Below the pieces are notes generated by a model. It was given only the letters and a program-made list of their open reading frames with translations, was not told the DNA's origin and did not search any database. Positions 25,212 through 33,312 of a DNA stretch of 64,000 nucleotides are shown here, in pieces. Positions within the stretch are counted from its first letter, which is position 1. Each line of letters begins with the position of its first letter. The position numbers were made by a program, and so were the translations under genes. Source of the DNA: Nucisporomicrobium flavum (lineage in GTDB: Bacteria > Actinomycetota > Actinomycetes > Mycobacteriales > Micromonosporaceae); assembly GCF_016464385.1 (NCBI RefSeq), contig NZ_JADMLH010000006.1:62001-126000 (forward strand), written 5' to 3'.

Positions 25212-26315
25212 GTGCGGGTCCCCCTCAAGCCGCTGTACATGGACGTGCTGCTCGCGGTCGTCCTGACCGGCCTCACCGTGGCCACCCTCGTCGGCCAGGC
25301 GACGGCGGATGTGTCGTGGCCGGCCGTCGGCATCGCCGTGCTCAGCGCCGCGCCGATAGCCCTGCGCCAGCGGATGCCGATGGCCGTCGCGGCGGTGGTG
25401 CTGGCGGCGCTGGCGGCGTACAGCCTGCGCTACGGCGACATCCCCAACAACGGCGTCGGCATGGTCGTCGTCACGTTCACCGCCGCGACGCTGCGCCCGC
25501 GCCGGTCGGCGGCGCTCGTGTTCGCCGGCTCGGTCGCGGTCACGGTCATCGCCTTCCTCAAGACCTCGGAGCCGTGGCTGCTGTCGCAGGTCGGCCAGGT
25601 CGTGCTGATCCTCATCGGCGCGTGGGTCCTCGGCGAGGGCACCCGGCGCTGGGCCCGGCGCGCCGAACGGCTGGCCGCGGCGGCCGCCCAGGCGGTCAGC
25701 GACGAGCGGGTCCGCATCGCCCGCGAGCTGCACGACATCGTCACCCACCACATGTCGGTCATCTCGCTGCAGGCCGGCCTCGCCGAATACGTGCTCGACG
25801 CCGACCCGCCCACCGCGAAGGCCGCGATCGCCACGGTCGGCACCGCGAGCCGCGAGGCGCTGCTGGACATGCGCCGGCTGCTGGACGTCCTGCACGTGGA
25901 CCACGAGTCGGACTACGCGCCGCAGCCCGGGCTGGCCCAGCTCGACGAGCTCGTGAACCGTACGCGCGGGGCCGGGCTGGACGTCACGGTCACGGTCACC
26001 GGCGCGGTGCGGGAACTGGCGCCGGGTGCGGAGCTGTGCGCGTACCGGATGATCCAGGAATCGCTGACGAACGTGCTCAAGCACGCCGGGCCGGCGGCGG
26101 CCCGGGTGGAGATCGACTACGGGGAGCGCACGCTGACGGTCAAGGTGAGCGACGACGGCACGAAGAGCCACGGGTACGGCGGGCCCGAGGCGTCGCACGG
26201 CATCCGCGGCATGCGGGAACGCGCCGAGCTGTTCGGCGGCGTGCTCACCGCCGGGCCCCGCGAGGAGGGTGGCTTCACCGTGCTGCTGCGCCTGCCGATG
26301 GACGAGCTGCGATGA
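25212..26315 (+). CDS. Sensor histidine kinase (NarL-system, HisKA_3 type)
   Basis: The 367-residue protein has four to five membrane helices in the first 140 residues with almost no extracytoplasmic domain, then the dimerisation/phosphoacceptor motif ARELHDIVTHHMSVISLQ with H174, and a HATPase domain (MIQESLTNVLKHAGPAAARVEI, VSDDGTKSHGYGG, GIRGMRERAELFGG). It probably senses a membrane-related signal. TAGGGT at 25200-25205 lies six bases before the GTG, suggesting a leaderless message. The response regulator start overlaps the stop (ATGA), so the two are translationally coupled. Confidence 0.92.
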   Translation: MRVPLKPLYMDVLLAVVLTGLTVATLVGQATADVSWPAVGIAVLSAAPIALRQRMPMAVAAVVLAALAAYSLRYGDIPNNGVGMVVVTFTAATLRPRRSAALVFAGSVAVTVIAFLKTSEPWLLSQVGQVVLILIGAWVLGEGTRRWARRAERLAAAAAQAVSDERVRIARELHDIVTHHMSVISLQAGLAEYVLDADPPTAKAAIATVGTASREALLDMRRLLDVLHVDHESDYAPQPGLAQLDELVNRTRGAGLDVTVTVTGAVRELAPGAELCAYRMIQESLTNVLKHAGPAAARVEIDYGERTLTVKVSDDGTKSHGYGGPEASHGIRGMRERAELFGGVLTAGPREEGGFTVLLRLPMDELR

Positions 26316-26986
26316 GCGTACGGGTCCTCATCGCCGACGATCAGGCGCTGATCCGGGCCGGGCTGGCGGCACTGTTCCGGGCGGCGCCCGGGCTGGAGGT
26401 GGCCGGCGAGGCCTGCGACGGCGCCGAGGCCGTGACGCTCGCCGAGCACACCCGGCCGGACGTGGTGCTGATGGACATCCGCATGCCCGTGCTGGACGGC
26501 ATCGGCGCCACCCGCCGCATCCTGGCAGCGCCGGAGGAGCAGCGCCCGCACGTCGTCGTACTCACCACGTTCGACCTCGACGAGTACGTCTACACCGCGC
26601 TCGGCGAGGGTGCGTCCGGCTTCCTGCTCAAGGACACCCCGCCGGAGCGGATCATCTCGGCGATCCACGCCGTGGCCGCGGGCGACATCCTCATCGCGCC
26701 GCGGATCACCCACCGGCTGGTCGAGACGTACGCCCTCCAGCACCGCGCCAAGGAGTTCGCCGTGCCGGAGCTGGCCGAGCTGACCGCCCGGGAGAAGGAG
26801 GTGCTGCGGCTGGTGGGCAACGGCCTGAGCAACCACCAGATCGCCGAACGGCTGGTGCTCAGCGAGGCGACGGTGAAGACGCACGTCAAGCGCATCATGA
26901 CCAAGCTGCGGCTGAGCAGCCGGGCGCAGGCGGTGGTGGTCGCGTACGAGAGCGGCCTGGTGGTGCCCGGCCCGCGCGGTCAGTAG
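26312..26986 (+). CDS. NarL/FixJ-type response regulator
   Basis: The 224-residue protein has an intact receiver (acidic pair D9-D10, phosphoacceptor D55 in VVLMDIRMP, K107 in FLLKDTP) and a C-terminal LuxR HTH (LTAREKEVLRLVGNGLSNHQIAERLVLSEATVKTHVKRIMTKL). It is the partner of the kinase encoded immediately upstream with a 4-bp overlap. The regulon is unknown; the adjacent amine oxidase gene has its own apparent promoter at the end of this gene, and the degenerate regulator at 24449-25078 is divergent. Confidence 0.93.
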   Translation: MSVRVLIADDQALIRAGLAALFRAAPGLEVAGEACDGAEAVTLAEHTRPDVVLMDIRMPVLDGIGATRRILAAPEEQRPHVVVLTTFDLDEYVYTALGEGASGFLLKDTPPERIISAIHAVAAGDILIAPRITHRLVETYALQHRAKEFAVPELAELTAREKEVLRLVGNGLSNHQIAERLVLSEATVKTHVKRIMTKLRLSSRAQAVVVAYESGLVVPGPRGQ

Positions 26987-26995
26987 CCTGCTGGC

Positions 26996-28177
26996 GTGCT
27001 GCGCGCGTACCTGGTGTCCCGGTGGGGCGAGGACCCGTGGGCGCGCGGCTCGTGGAGCCTGATCGGTCGGGGCGGCACGCCCGAGGACCGGCGGACCCTG
27101 GGCTCGCCGGTCGGTGAGCGGCTGCGCATCGCCGGGGAGGCGACCCATCCGGCGCGGGCGGGGATGACGCACGGGGCGTACGAGCAGGGGCTGGAGGCCG
27201 CGGAGTGGGCCGCCGGGCGGGGGCACCGGCGGGTGGCGGTGATCGGCGCCGGCATGGCCGGGCTCGGCGCCGCCCGGCGCCTCGGCGAGCTGGGCGTGCA
27301 CGCGGAGATCTGGGAGGCCCGCGACCGCCTCGGCGGCCGGGCTGCCGGGGCCGGCCTGGACGGCGCGACCTTCGACCTGGGCGCCAACTGGCTCCAGCAG
27401 TACGAGCACAACGCGCTGGCCCGCATAGCGGAGAGCGCCGGGCTGCGGACGGTCGCCACCGACTTCACCGACCCGGTGGTGCTCACCGGGCCGCCCCCGT
27501 CCGCGGCCGCCGCGGAGCGGGTGCGGCGGCGGCTCGAGGCCGCACCGGTCGAGGCCTCGATGGCCGGCGCGCTGGGCCCGCTGCTGGACGAGGAGGACGT
27601 CCGCCGCTTCGTCGACGCGGAGATCGTGATGGACTCCGGCGCGCCGCTGACCTGGCTCAGCGCCCGGTACGGCTTCGAGCCCGGCGTCGGCGAGGGCGAC
27701 CGCTGGATCGTCGGCAGCTACCGGCTGCTCGTCGACCACCTCGCGGCCGGCCTGACCGCCCACCTGTCGCACCCCGTGCCGCACCTCGCGGTGGCCGAGG
27801 ACGGCGTCCGCTTCCTCGATCAGCGGGCGGACGCGGCCATCGTGACGGTTCCCGTCGGCGTCCTGGCCGCTGGTGGCCTCACGGTCGGCCCGCCGCTGCC
27901 CGTCCCGCACCGGGAGGCGCTGTCCCGGCTCGGCATGGGCCGGGTGGAGAAGGTCGTGCTGCGCTTCTCCACCCGGTTCTGGCCGCCGGCCGCGTCCGGC
28001 TACTACCGGGTGCACGGCCCGGGACCGGGGAGCATCTGCGAGTGGCTCGACGCCACGGCGGCCGACGGGGTCCCCACCATGGTGGGGTTGTTCGCCGGGC
28101 CATGGCTGGCCGAGCTGTGGGACGGCCCGGACGCCGAGGTGGCGCGGCGGGCGGCGGCGCTGCTGAGCCCCCGCTGA
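26996..28177 (+). CDS. Flavin amine oxidase-type FAD oxidoreductase with circularly permuted domain order
   Basis: The 393-residue protein has all the main parts of a monoamine-oxidase-type flavoenzyme but in a rotated order. Residues 1-75 are the segment normally found at the C-terminus: YLVSRWGEDPWARGSWS followed by PVGERLRIAGEATH and MTHGAYEQGLEAA. Only then comes the Rossmann FAD motif normally at the N-terminus (RVAVIGAGMAGLGAARRL, then WEARDRLGGRA), the substrate domain, and an end at the point where the first segment would continue. TAGCCT (26984-26989) lies six bases before the GTG and includes the regulator stop, so the message may be leaderless. Substrate unknown. Confidence 0.82.
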   Translation: MLRAYLVSRWGEDPWARGSWSLIGRGGTPEDRRTLGSPVGERLRIAGEATHPARAGMTHGAYEQGLEAAEWAAGRGHRRVAVIGAGMAGLGAARRLGELGVHAEIWEARDRLGGRAAGAGLDGATFDLGANWLQQYEHNALARIAESAGLRTVATDFTDPVVLTGPPPSAAAAERVRRRLEAAPVEASMAGALGPLLDEEDVRRFVDAEIVMDSGAPLTWLSARYGFEPGVGEGDRWIVGSYRLLVDHLAAGLTAHLSHPVPHLAVAEDGVRFLDQRADAAIVTVPVGVLAAGGLTVGPPLPVPHREALSRLGMGRVEKVVLRFSTRFWPPAASGYYRVHGPGPGSICEWLDATAADGVPTMVGLFAGPWLAELWDGPDAEVARRAAALLSPR

Positions 28178-28181
28178 CCCG

Positions 28182-28922
28182 CTATTTCGCCTGGACCTTG
28201 CTCAGGTCGACGACCTTGCTCGGTGCCGGCGCCTCGACTCCGGTGACCGGCTTGCCGAAGTCGCTGTAGACGAGCTGGGATCCGCCCTTGCCGCTGAGCT
28301 GCAACGGGTACGGCTCCCCCGCCGTGGCCACCCACAGCGCGGAGGCGGGGTCGGCGGAGTCCTTCAGCGCGATGGCCGCGACGCCGCCGATCTCCTTCTG
28401 CTCGCCCTTGCTCAGCGTGCCGGTGGGCTTGAGGAACTTCTCGGCTGATCCCACGTCGAACAGTTCGGCGAACGACGGGTCCCGCTCGGCCCCGGTGACC
28501 CACCGGCCGCGGAAGCCGTTGGCCAGGACGCGGCCCTGCTTGGCATCGGTCGACATGATCCAGAACTGCTCGTTGGGCTGCAGGTACTTCTTGCCGCCGA
28601 CGGCGAGGAGCTTGACGCGGGCCTGGCCGAGGGCCAGGTCGCCGGCGAAGTCCGTACCGCTGACCCGCAGGTCGATGTCGATGGGCTGCCCGTCCTGGTT
28701 CACCACACCCTCGGCCCGGTACGACTTCGCCGCGATGAGCGCGGCCTGCGCCCGCTGCAGAATCTCGTCGGCGCTCAGAGCGGCGACGCCGGTGCCGGCG
28801 GCCGCCGACGACGCGGCAGGCGCGGTGGGCGCCGGGGCCTTCTCCGCCTTCTGGCATCCGGAGAGCGTCGTGGCCGCCAGCGCGAGAGCGGCCAGGGCGA
28901 TTTTCGTGGACGTGCTACGCAA
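28182..28922 (-). CDS. LppX/LprG-like lipoprotein
   Basis: The 246-residue protein starts at a TTG, the only plausible start, and has a lipoprotein signal peptide ending LSGCQK with C23 as the lipidation site. A short Ala/Pro-rich linker leads to a domain of about 190 residues whose pattern (AQAALIAAKSYRAEGVVNQDGQPIDIDLRVSG...YLQPNEQFW) resembles the LppX/LprAFG family, which fold as half-barrels that bind lipids at the actinobacterial envelope. It is convergent with the amine oxidase, 4 bp apart, and divergent from LtrA. The lipid ligand is not known. Confidence 0.75.
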   Translation of the reverse strand: MRSTSTKIALAALALAATTLSGCQKAEKAPAPTAPAASSAAAGTGVAALSADEILQRAQAALIAAKSYRAEGVVNQDGQPIDIDLRVSGTDFAGDLALGQARVKLLAVGGKKYLQPNEQFWIMSTDAKQGRVLANGFRGRWVTGAERDPSFAELFDVGSAEKFLKPTGTLSKGEQKEIGGVAAIALKDSADPASALWVATAGEPYPLQLSGKGGSQLVYSDFGKPVTGVEAPAPSKVVDLSKVQAK

Positions 28923-29044
28923 GGGATTTCCCCGTTTCGTGATGGTTGAGCCCGGGACTGTACCGTGGCCCGCGCCCGCGTGTGGTCCCGTGCTGTCGGG
29001 GTAGTGCTCAGCGCAACAGCGTGCCGGTGGCGGGGAGGCCCCAG

Positions 29045-30280
29045 ATGACCGAGGCGGAGAACCGGCTCGACGACGATGAGCGGCGCCGGCTCGACGAGCA
29101 GGAGGCCGAGCAGGTCGAGGCCGTCCGCCCGCCCGACCTCAACCGGGCGGCGAACCGTTCCGCCACCCGGCTGGAGCTCTTCTTCGACCTGGCGTTCGTG
29201 CTGTTCGTCGCCCGGTGCGCGGACGTGCTGGCGAAGGACGAGACGTGGCACGGCGCCGGGCTCTTCGCCGCCGTCCTGGCCGTCGGGTTCTGGGCCTGGG
29301 CCACCACGACCCTGTACGCGAACCGGTTCGACACGGACGACACGGTGTTCCGGGCGCTGACGCTCGTCGCCATGGCCGGTGTCGTGGCGATGGCCGCCGC
29401 CGTGGACAAGGTCGGCAGCTCGACCGCGGCGTGGTTCGCGCTCGGGTACGTGGCCATCCGGCTGGCGCTGATAGCGGGCTACCTGCGCGCCTGGTGGCAC
29501 GTCCCGGACGCCCGCCCGACGGCGCGGCTGTACCTGCTGGGGCACGCGGCCGGCGCGGCGATCTGGCTGGTGTCGCTGGCCGTACCGGCGCCGGGACGGT
29601 ACTGGCTGTGGGCCGCCGGCATCCTCGTGGACCTCATCGGCCCGACCGGCGCGGCGCGGCTGAAGGAGGCCGTGCCGCTGCACATCGAACACCTGCCCGA
29701 GCGCTTCGGCCTGTTCGTCATCCTCGTGCTGGGCGAGTCGGTCGCGGCCACCGTGACGGGTCTGCACGACGGCGGCTGGGAGCCGCGGGTGGTCGTCTCC
29801 GCCGGCCTGGCGTTCTCCGTCGCGGCCGCGCTGTGGTGGGTCTACTTCGACCTGTCCGGCGGCGCGGCGAAACGGCGGCTGGTCGAGGAGGGCGGCGACG
29901 ACACCCGGCAGGGCGTGCACGACTTCTACGTGTACGAGCACCTGCCGCTGGCCGTGTCGCTCGCGGCTGTGGCGGTGGGCCTGGAGCACGCGGTGCTGCA
30001 CGGCGCCGACGACCACCTGACCGCCGGCACCCGGTGGGTACTGGGCATCGGCGCGGCCGGGTACCTGTTCAGCGTGGCGCTCCTGCAGGCGGGGATGAGT
30101 GGTCAGGTCCGCGGCGCGCTGCTCTGGCCCGGCGCGGGCGTGCCGCTGGCGCTGCTCGTCGTCGCGCTGGACCTGCCGCCCGTGCCGACTCTGGGGCTGC
30201 TCGCGGCGCTGACGGTCGCGGGCGTGGTGGCGGGGTTCCTGCTGCACCGCGCGGGCGAGGTGCGCACCGCCAAGGTATGA
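29045..30280 (+). CDS. Low-temperature-requirement A (LtrA) family membrane protein
   Basis: The 411-residue protein starts at an ATG after GGGGAGG, has about 50 charged cytoplasmic residues and then about ten to eleven membrane helices. The family signature RLELFFDLAFVLFVARCADVLA is present, followed by EHLPERFGLFVILVLGESVAATVTG, both typical of LtrA proteins. LtrA was first linked to growth at low temperature in Listeria; the molecular role is unsettled. It stands as a single gene, nearly touching the convergent unknown gene that ends 6 bp later. Confidence 0.87.
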   Translation: MTEAENRLDDDERRRLDEQEAEQVEAVRPPDLNRAANRSATRLELFFDLAFVLFVARCADVLAKDETWHGAGLFAAVLAVGFWAWATTTLYANRFDTDDTVFRALTLVAMAGVVAMAAAVDKVGSSTAAWFALGYVAIRLALIAGYLRAWWHVPDARPTARLYLLGHAAGAAIWLVSLAVPAPGRYWLWAAGILVDLIGPTGAARLKEAVPLHIEHLPERFGLFVILVLGESVAATVTGLHDGGWEPRVVVSAGLAFSVAAALWWVYFDLSGGAAKRRLVEEGGDDTRQGVHDFYVYEHLPLAVSLAAVAVGLEHAVLHGADDHLTAGTRWVLGIGAAGYLFSVALLQAGMSGQVRGALLWPGAGVPLALLVVALDLPPVPTLGLLAALTVAGVVAGFLLHRAGEVRTAKV

Positions 30281-30286
30281 CGGCGC

Positions 30287-30898
30287 TCAGTCGCGGGCGG
30301 CGGCCGCGGCGCTGTGCCGGCGGGCCTCGGTGACGTCGGCCATGAGCCGGTCCCACGCCGGGTCCGGGCGGAACGCCGCCAGCGGCAGGCCGCGGCCGAC
30401 CCGGGCCCACGAGTACTCCCACCAGGCCGCGACCCGGACCGGCCAGAGCCCGACCCGGACGGCGCCGGCCAGGAAGCAGCGGTGCACGAGCAGCGTGGCG
30501 GCCAGCATGTCCTCGTCGAACTCGACGCCTTCCTCGTCGACGGCCCGGCCCAGCGCGCGCACGTCGCGGTGCATCTCCGAGTACGCGATCAGCTCCGGCA
30601 TCGCCGGGACCCGCACGTCGGCGCCGGGCACCAGCATGTCGGCCGCGTACGCCGGCATGAACGCCATGTCGTGCACGGTGACGATCAGCGGCAGCTCCTC
30701 GTGGCCGCGCCGTACGCCCAGCTCCACGCCGGGGTCCCCGGTCGGCACGATGATCTGCTGGATGCCGAGGATGTCGCGCACGGCGATGCGGGCCGAGTCC
30801 CCGATCGCCGGCACGTGCACGGTCACGACGCCGGCGTCGGCCGACACCTCCGTGCCGGGGATCTCGCCGAGCAGGCCGAAGAGCGCTTCACTGTGCAT
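30287..30898 (-). CDS. Conserved-looking protein of unknown function
   Basis: I do not recognise this 203-residue soluble protein. It has no signal peptide or membrane helix. The middle carries an aromatic-rich stretch (HDMAFMPAYAADMLVPGADVRVP) and the C-terminal half is helical and Trp-rich (WPVRVAAWWEYSWARVG). I chose the ATG at 30898 (MHSEALFGLLGEIPG) because upstream in-frame starts lie in an AT-richer, non-coding-looking region. It is divergent from the unknown gene at 31077. Confidence 0.6.
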   Translation of the reverse strand: MHSEALFGLLGEIPGTEVSADAGVVTVHVPAIGDSARIAVRDILGIQQIIVPTGDPGVELGVRRGHEELPLIVTVHDMAFMPAYAADMLVPGADVRVPAMPELIAYSEMHRDVRALGRAVDEEGVEFDEDMLAATLLVHRCFLAGAVRVGLWPVRVAAWWEYSWARVGRGLPLAAFRPDPAWDRLMADVTEARRHSAAAAARD

Positions 30899-30943
30899 GC
30901 GCCCGGTTATACCCGACGGTGGCGAGGGCCTCGCCTCCACCCG

Positions 30944-31004
30944 GCAATTCCTCTGAGTAATTGCACCACTACACAAAGCGATATATACGCCTATCGACAA
31001 TTGC
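30944..31004. promoter_or_regulatory. AT-richer divergent control region with repeated GCAATT elements
   Basis: The 178-bp gap between two divergent unknown genes is AT-richer than its surroundings. GCAATT (30944-30949) and AATTGC (30959-30964) form an inverted repeat with a 9-nt spacer, and CAATTGC recurs at 30998-31004. These could be operator half-sites for a regulator that controls one or both genes. No promoter boxes are convincing. Confidence 0.35.
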
Positions 31005-31076
31005 TGAGGCCTAGCCTCCGAGTACTACGCACCCGCGCACTTGTCCGCATGGTGGGGGCAGACAAAGAATCGATCC

Positions 31077-31982
31077 ATGACGCTCGGCAAGAAGGATCTG
31101 CCTTATCCGTATAACCAGGACTTCTCCGGCATCGTCACGCGCGTCAAGGGCGTCCGCGAGGCGACCCGGGCGGCCCTGGTCAACTCGCCCAAGGTCGCGT
31201 CGTACCTCAAGGCCGGCGCGAACCTCATCGAGCAGAACCTCGGCGCCTGCGAACGCGCGGCAGAGGCCGACGGACGCAAGCAGTACTGGTCAGGGCTGCG
31301 CTTCCTCACCGAGCGGGCGCTGTCCAAGGAGATGGAGAGCCTCGAGCCGCCGTTCCTGCGCCAGAAGGGCGACGGACCGTACCGCGCCACCTGGGCCAGC
31401 CACGACGACTACCTGAACGACCTGCTCACGTTCATGTTCCACGCGATGAGCTACGACCCGCAGTACGACGCGGAGGTCGAGACCCGCGGCTGGCTGGACG
31501 ACGAGGAGAGCTTCGTCGACGCGATCGACCGCGCCACCTACGCGGAGCTGCAGGCGATCTGCCGGATGCCGCTGTTCCGGCTCCAGCTCATCATGGTGGC
31601 CACGGCCGACCGCAACGACGGCATCCACGACGCGATCGCGAACAGCTACGCCGGCGCGCTGGAGCCGTGGAAGAAGATCTACGAGTCCACGTTCGCCTCG
31701 CGCGGCTTCCAGCTGCGCTCCGGCGTCACCCTCGACCAGCTCGCCTACATGCTCGCCGCGGTGACCGAGGGCTTCGCCCTGCACCACCTGGGCGATCCCG
31801 GCGCCGGGATCATCGGCGAGTCGCCCGAGGACAACCTGGTCGGCATGGCCGTCCTCGGCATCCTCAACAGCTACCTCGAACCCGTGTCTGAACCCAGCGG
31901 CCTGGCGCTGCGTGAACACTTCCGAGACGTCTCGAACACCGCGCGGCCTGCCGATCGCACCTTCGACGACAGCGGGGAATGA
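31077..31982 (+). CDS. Unknown helical protein next to NylB-like hydrolase
   Basis: I do not recognise a named family for this 301-residue protein. It has no signal peptide and is predicted to be almost wholly helical. The C-terminal half (SGVTLDQLAYMLAAVTEGFALHHLGDPG...NLVGMAVLGILNSYL) resembles the ligand-binding domain of TetR regulators, but no helix-turn-helix is evident in the N-terminal half. The ATG at 31077 was chosen over an in-frame upstream GTG because the latter lies in the control region. The next gene begins 1 bp after the stop, so the two are co-translated, suggesting a regulator or partner of the hydrolase. Confidence 0.6.
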   Translation: MTLGKKDLPYPYNQDFSGIVTRVKGVREATRAALVNSPKVASYLKAGANLIEQNLGACERAAEADGRKQYWSGLRFLTERALSKEMESLEPPFLRQKGDGPYRATWASHDDYLNDLLTFMFHAMSYDPQYDAEVETRGWLDDEESFVDAIDRATYAELQAICRMPLFRLQLIMVATADRNDGIHDAIANSYAGALEPWKKIYESTFASRGFQLRSGVTLDQLAYMLAAVTEGFALHHLGDPGAGIIGESPEDNLVGMAVLGILNSYLEPVSEPSGLALREHFRDVSNTARPADRTFDDSGE

Positions 31983-31983
31983 C

Positions 31984-33165
31984 ATGACGAGCACGACGGA
32001 GCACCCGGTCCGCCCGGCCGATGGGCCGGCGTCCTGGTGGGAACGCCAGAGCGACCTGGTGATGCGCCGCCCGATCAACGAGTTCACCTTCACCCACATG
32101 AACTGGCTGATGCCGACCGAGCCGGTCCGGCGCGGCCCCGACCCCCGGCCGCTGCCCGTCGAGCACCTGCCGCTGAACCTCTCGTACCGCTTCGACGACC
32201 GCGACCACAGCCTCGCCGACCTGCACCGGCGCACGCACACCACGGCGTTCGTGGTGCTGCACCGCGGCGCCATCGTGCACGAGAGCTACCCCGGGGCGTT
32301 CGCCGGCCCGCGGGTCCGCATGCAACTGTTCTCGCTGTCCAAGTCGATCACCTCGATCCTGCTCGGCATCGCGCTCGCCGAGGGCGCCGTCGGCAGCGTC
32401 AAGGACCTGGTCACCGACTACCGGCCGGACTTCCTCGGCACGGCGTACGAGGGCACCACCCTCGCCGACCTGCTCGACATGAGCAGCGGCGTCGGCGACC
32501 TCGAGACCTGGGACGGCACCGACAGCTTCATCCGCCGCTTCGAACGCGCCGTGCTCAGCGGCGGTGACGTGGCCGGGATCATCCGGTCGGCGCCGCGCAC
32601 CGCCGGCATCGGGGAACGCTTCAACTACTCCACCTTCGACGCCCAGGTCCTCGGCTGGGTGCTCGAGGCGGCCACCGGGCAGACGCTGGCGGCGTACGCC
32701 TCGGACCGGCTGTGGAGCCGCATCGGCGCCGAGCGCAACGCGTACTACGGGCTCAGCCGCTCCCAGCCGCGGACCGCGATCGGCGCCGGAGCCTTCAACG
32801 CGACCGCCCGCGACCTGGCCCGCGTCGGGCTGATGATGGCCCGCGACGGCGTCTGCGGTGACCAGCAGATCGTGCCCGGCGACTGGGTGCGCCGCAGCCG
32901 CGGCGCCGACGTCCCGCACCTCGCCGTGGGCGCGCTCGGTCCCAGCGGCTACGACCACTACGGGTACGCCAACCAGTGGTGGACCCTCGGCGAGTCCTGC
33001 TTCCACGCCTTCACCGGCCTCGGCGTGCACGGCCAGTACCTCTTCGTCGACCCCGCCGCCGACGTGGTCATCGTCAAGTGCAGCGCCTGGCCCACCGAGG
33101 ACGACCCGGCCCGCGACCGCGAGACCATCACCGCGTTGCGCCGCATCGCCGATCACCTCGCCTGA
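31984..33165 (+). CDS. NylB-like serine hydrolase (class C beta-lactamase fold)
   Basis: The 393-residue cytoplasmic protein has the SxxK motif (S117-L-S-K120) and a catalytic tyrosine in FNYSTFDAQVLGWVLE (Y215). The C-terminal portion NQWWTLGESCFHAFTGLGVHGQYLFVDPAADVVIVK and SSWP-like SAWP are strikingly like 6-aminohexanoate-dimer hydrolase NylB, which cleaves nylon oligomers and has carboxylesterase activity. Most relatives are esterases of unknown substrate, so the assignment is to the family. The ATG follows GGGGAATG 1 bp after the unknown helical protein, so both are co-translated. A secreted lipase gene follows on the same strand. Confidence 0.85.
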   Translation: MTSTTEHPVRPADGPASWWERQSDLVMRRPINEFTFTHMNWLMPTEPVRRGPDPRPLPVEHLPLNLSYRFDDRDHSLADLHRRTHTTAFVVLHRGAIVHESYPGAFAGPRVRMQLFSLSKSITSILLGIALAEGAVGSVKDLVTDYRPDFLGTAYEGTTLADLLDMSSGVGDLETWDGTDSFIRRFERAVLSGGDVAGIIRSAPRTAGIGERFNYSTFDAQVLGWVLEAATGQTLAAYASDRLWSRIGAERNAYYGLSRSQPRTAIGAGAFNATARDLARVGLMMARDGVCGDQQIVPGDWVRRSRGADVPHLAVGALGPSGYDHYGYANQWWTLGESCFHAFTGLGVHGQYLFVDPAADVVIVKCSAWPTEDDPARDRETITALRRIADHLA

Positions 33166-33312
33166 GCCACCATTCTTTTCCCTTTGCCATTTCCACCCGG
33201 CCCCCGCATGCCTTCACGACCGGGGTCGCCCTTTGGGCCATCGGGGCCGTCCGCGCCTACCGTCGAATCTCGACATCCCGCGCTCCCACCCAATTCCGGA
33301 AGGACGAAATAG

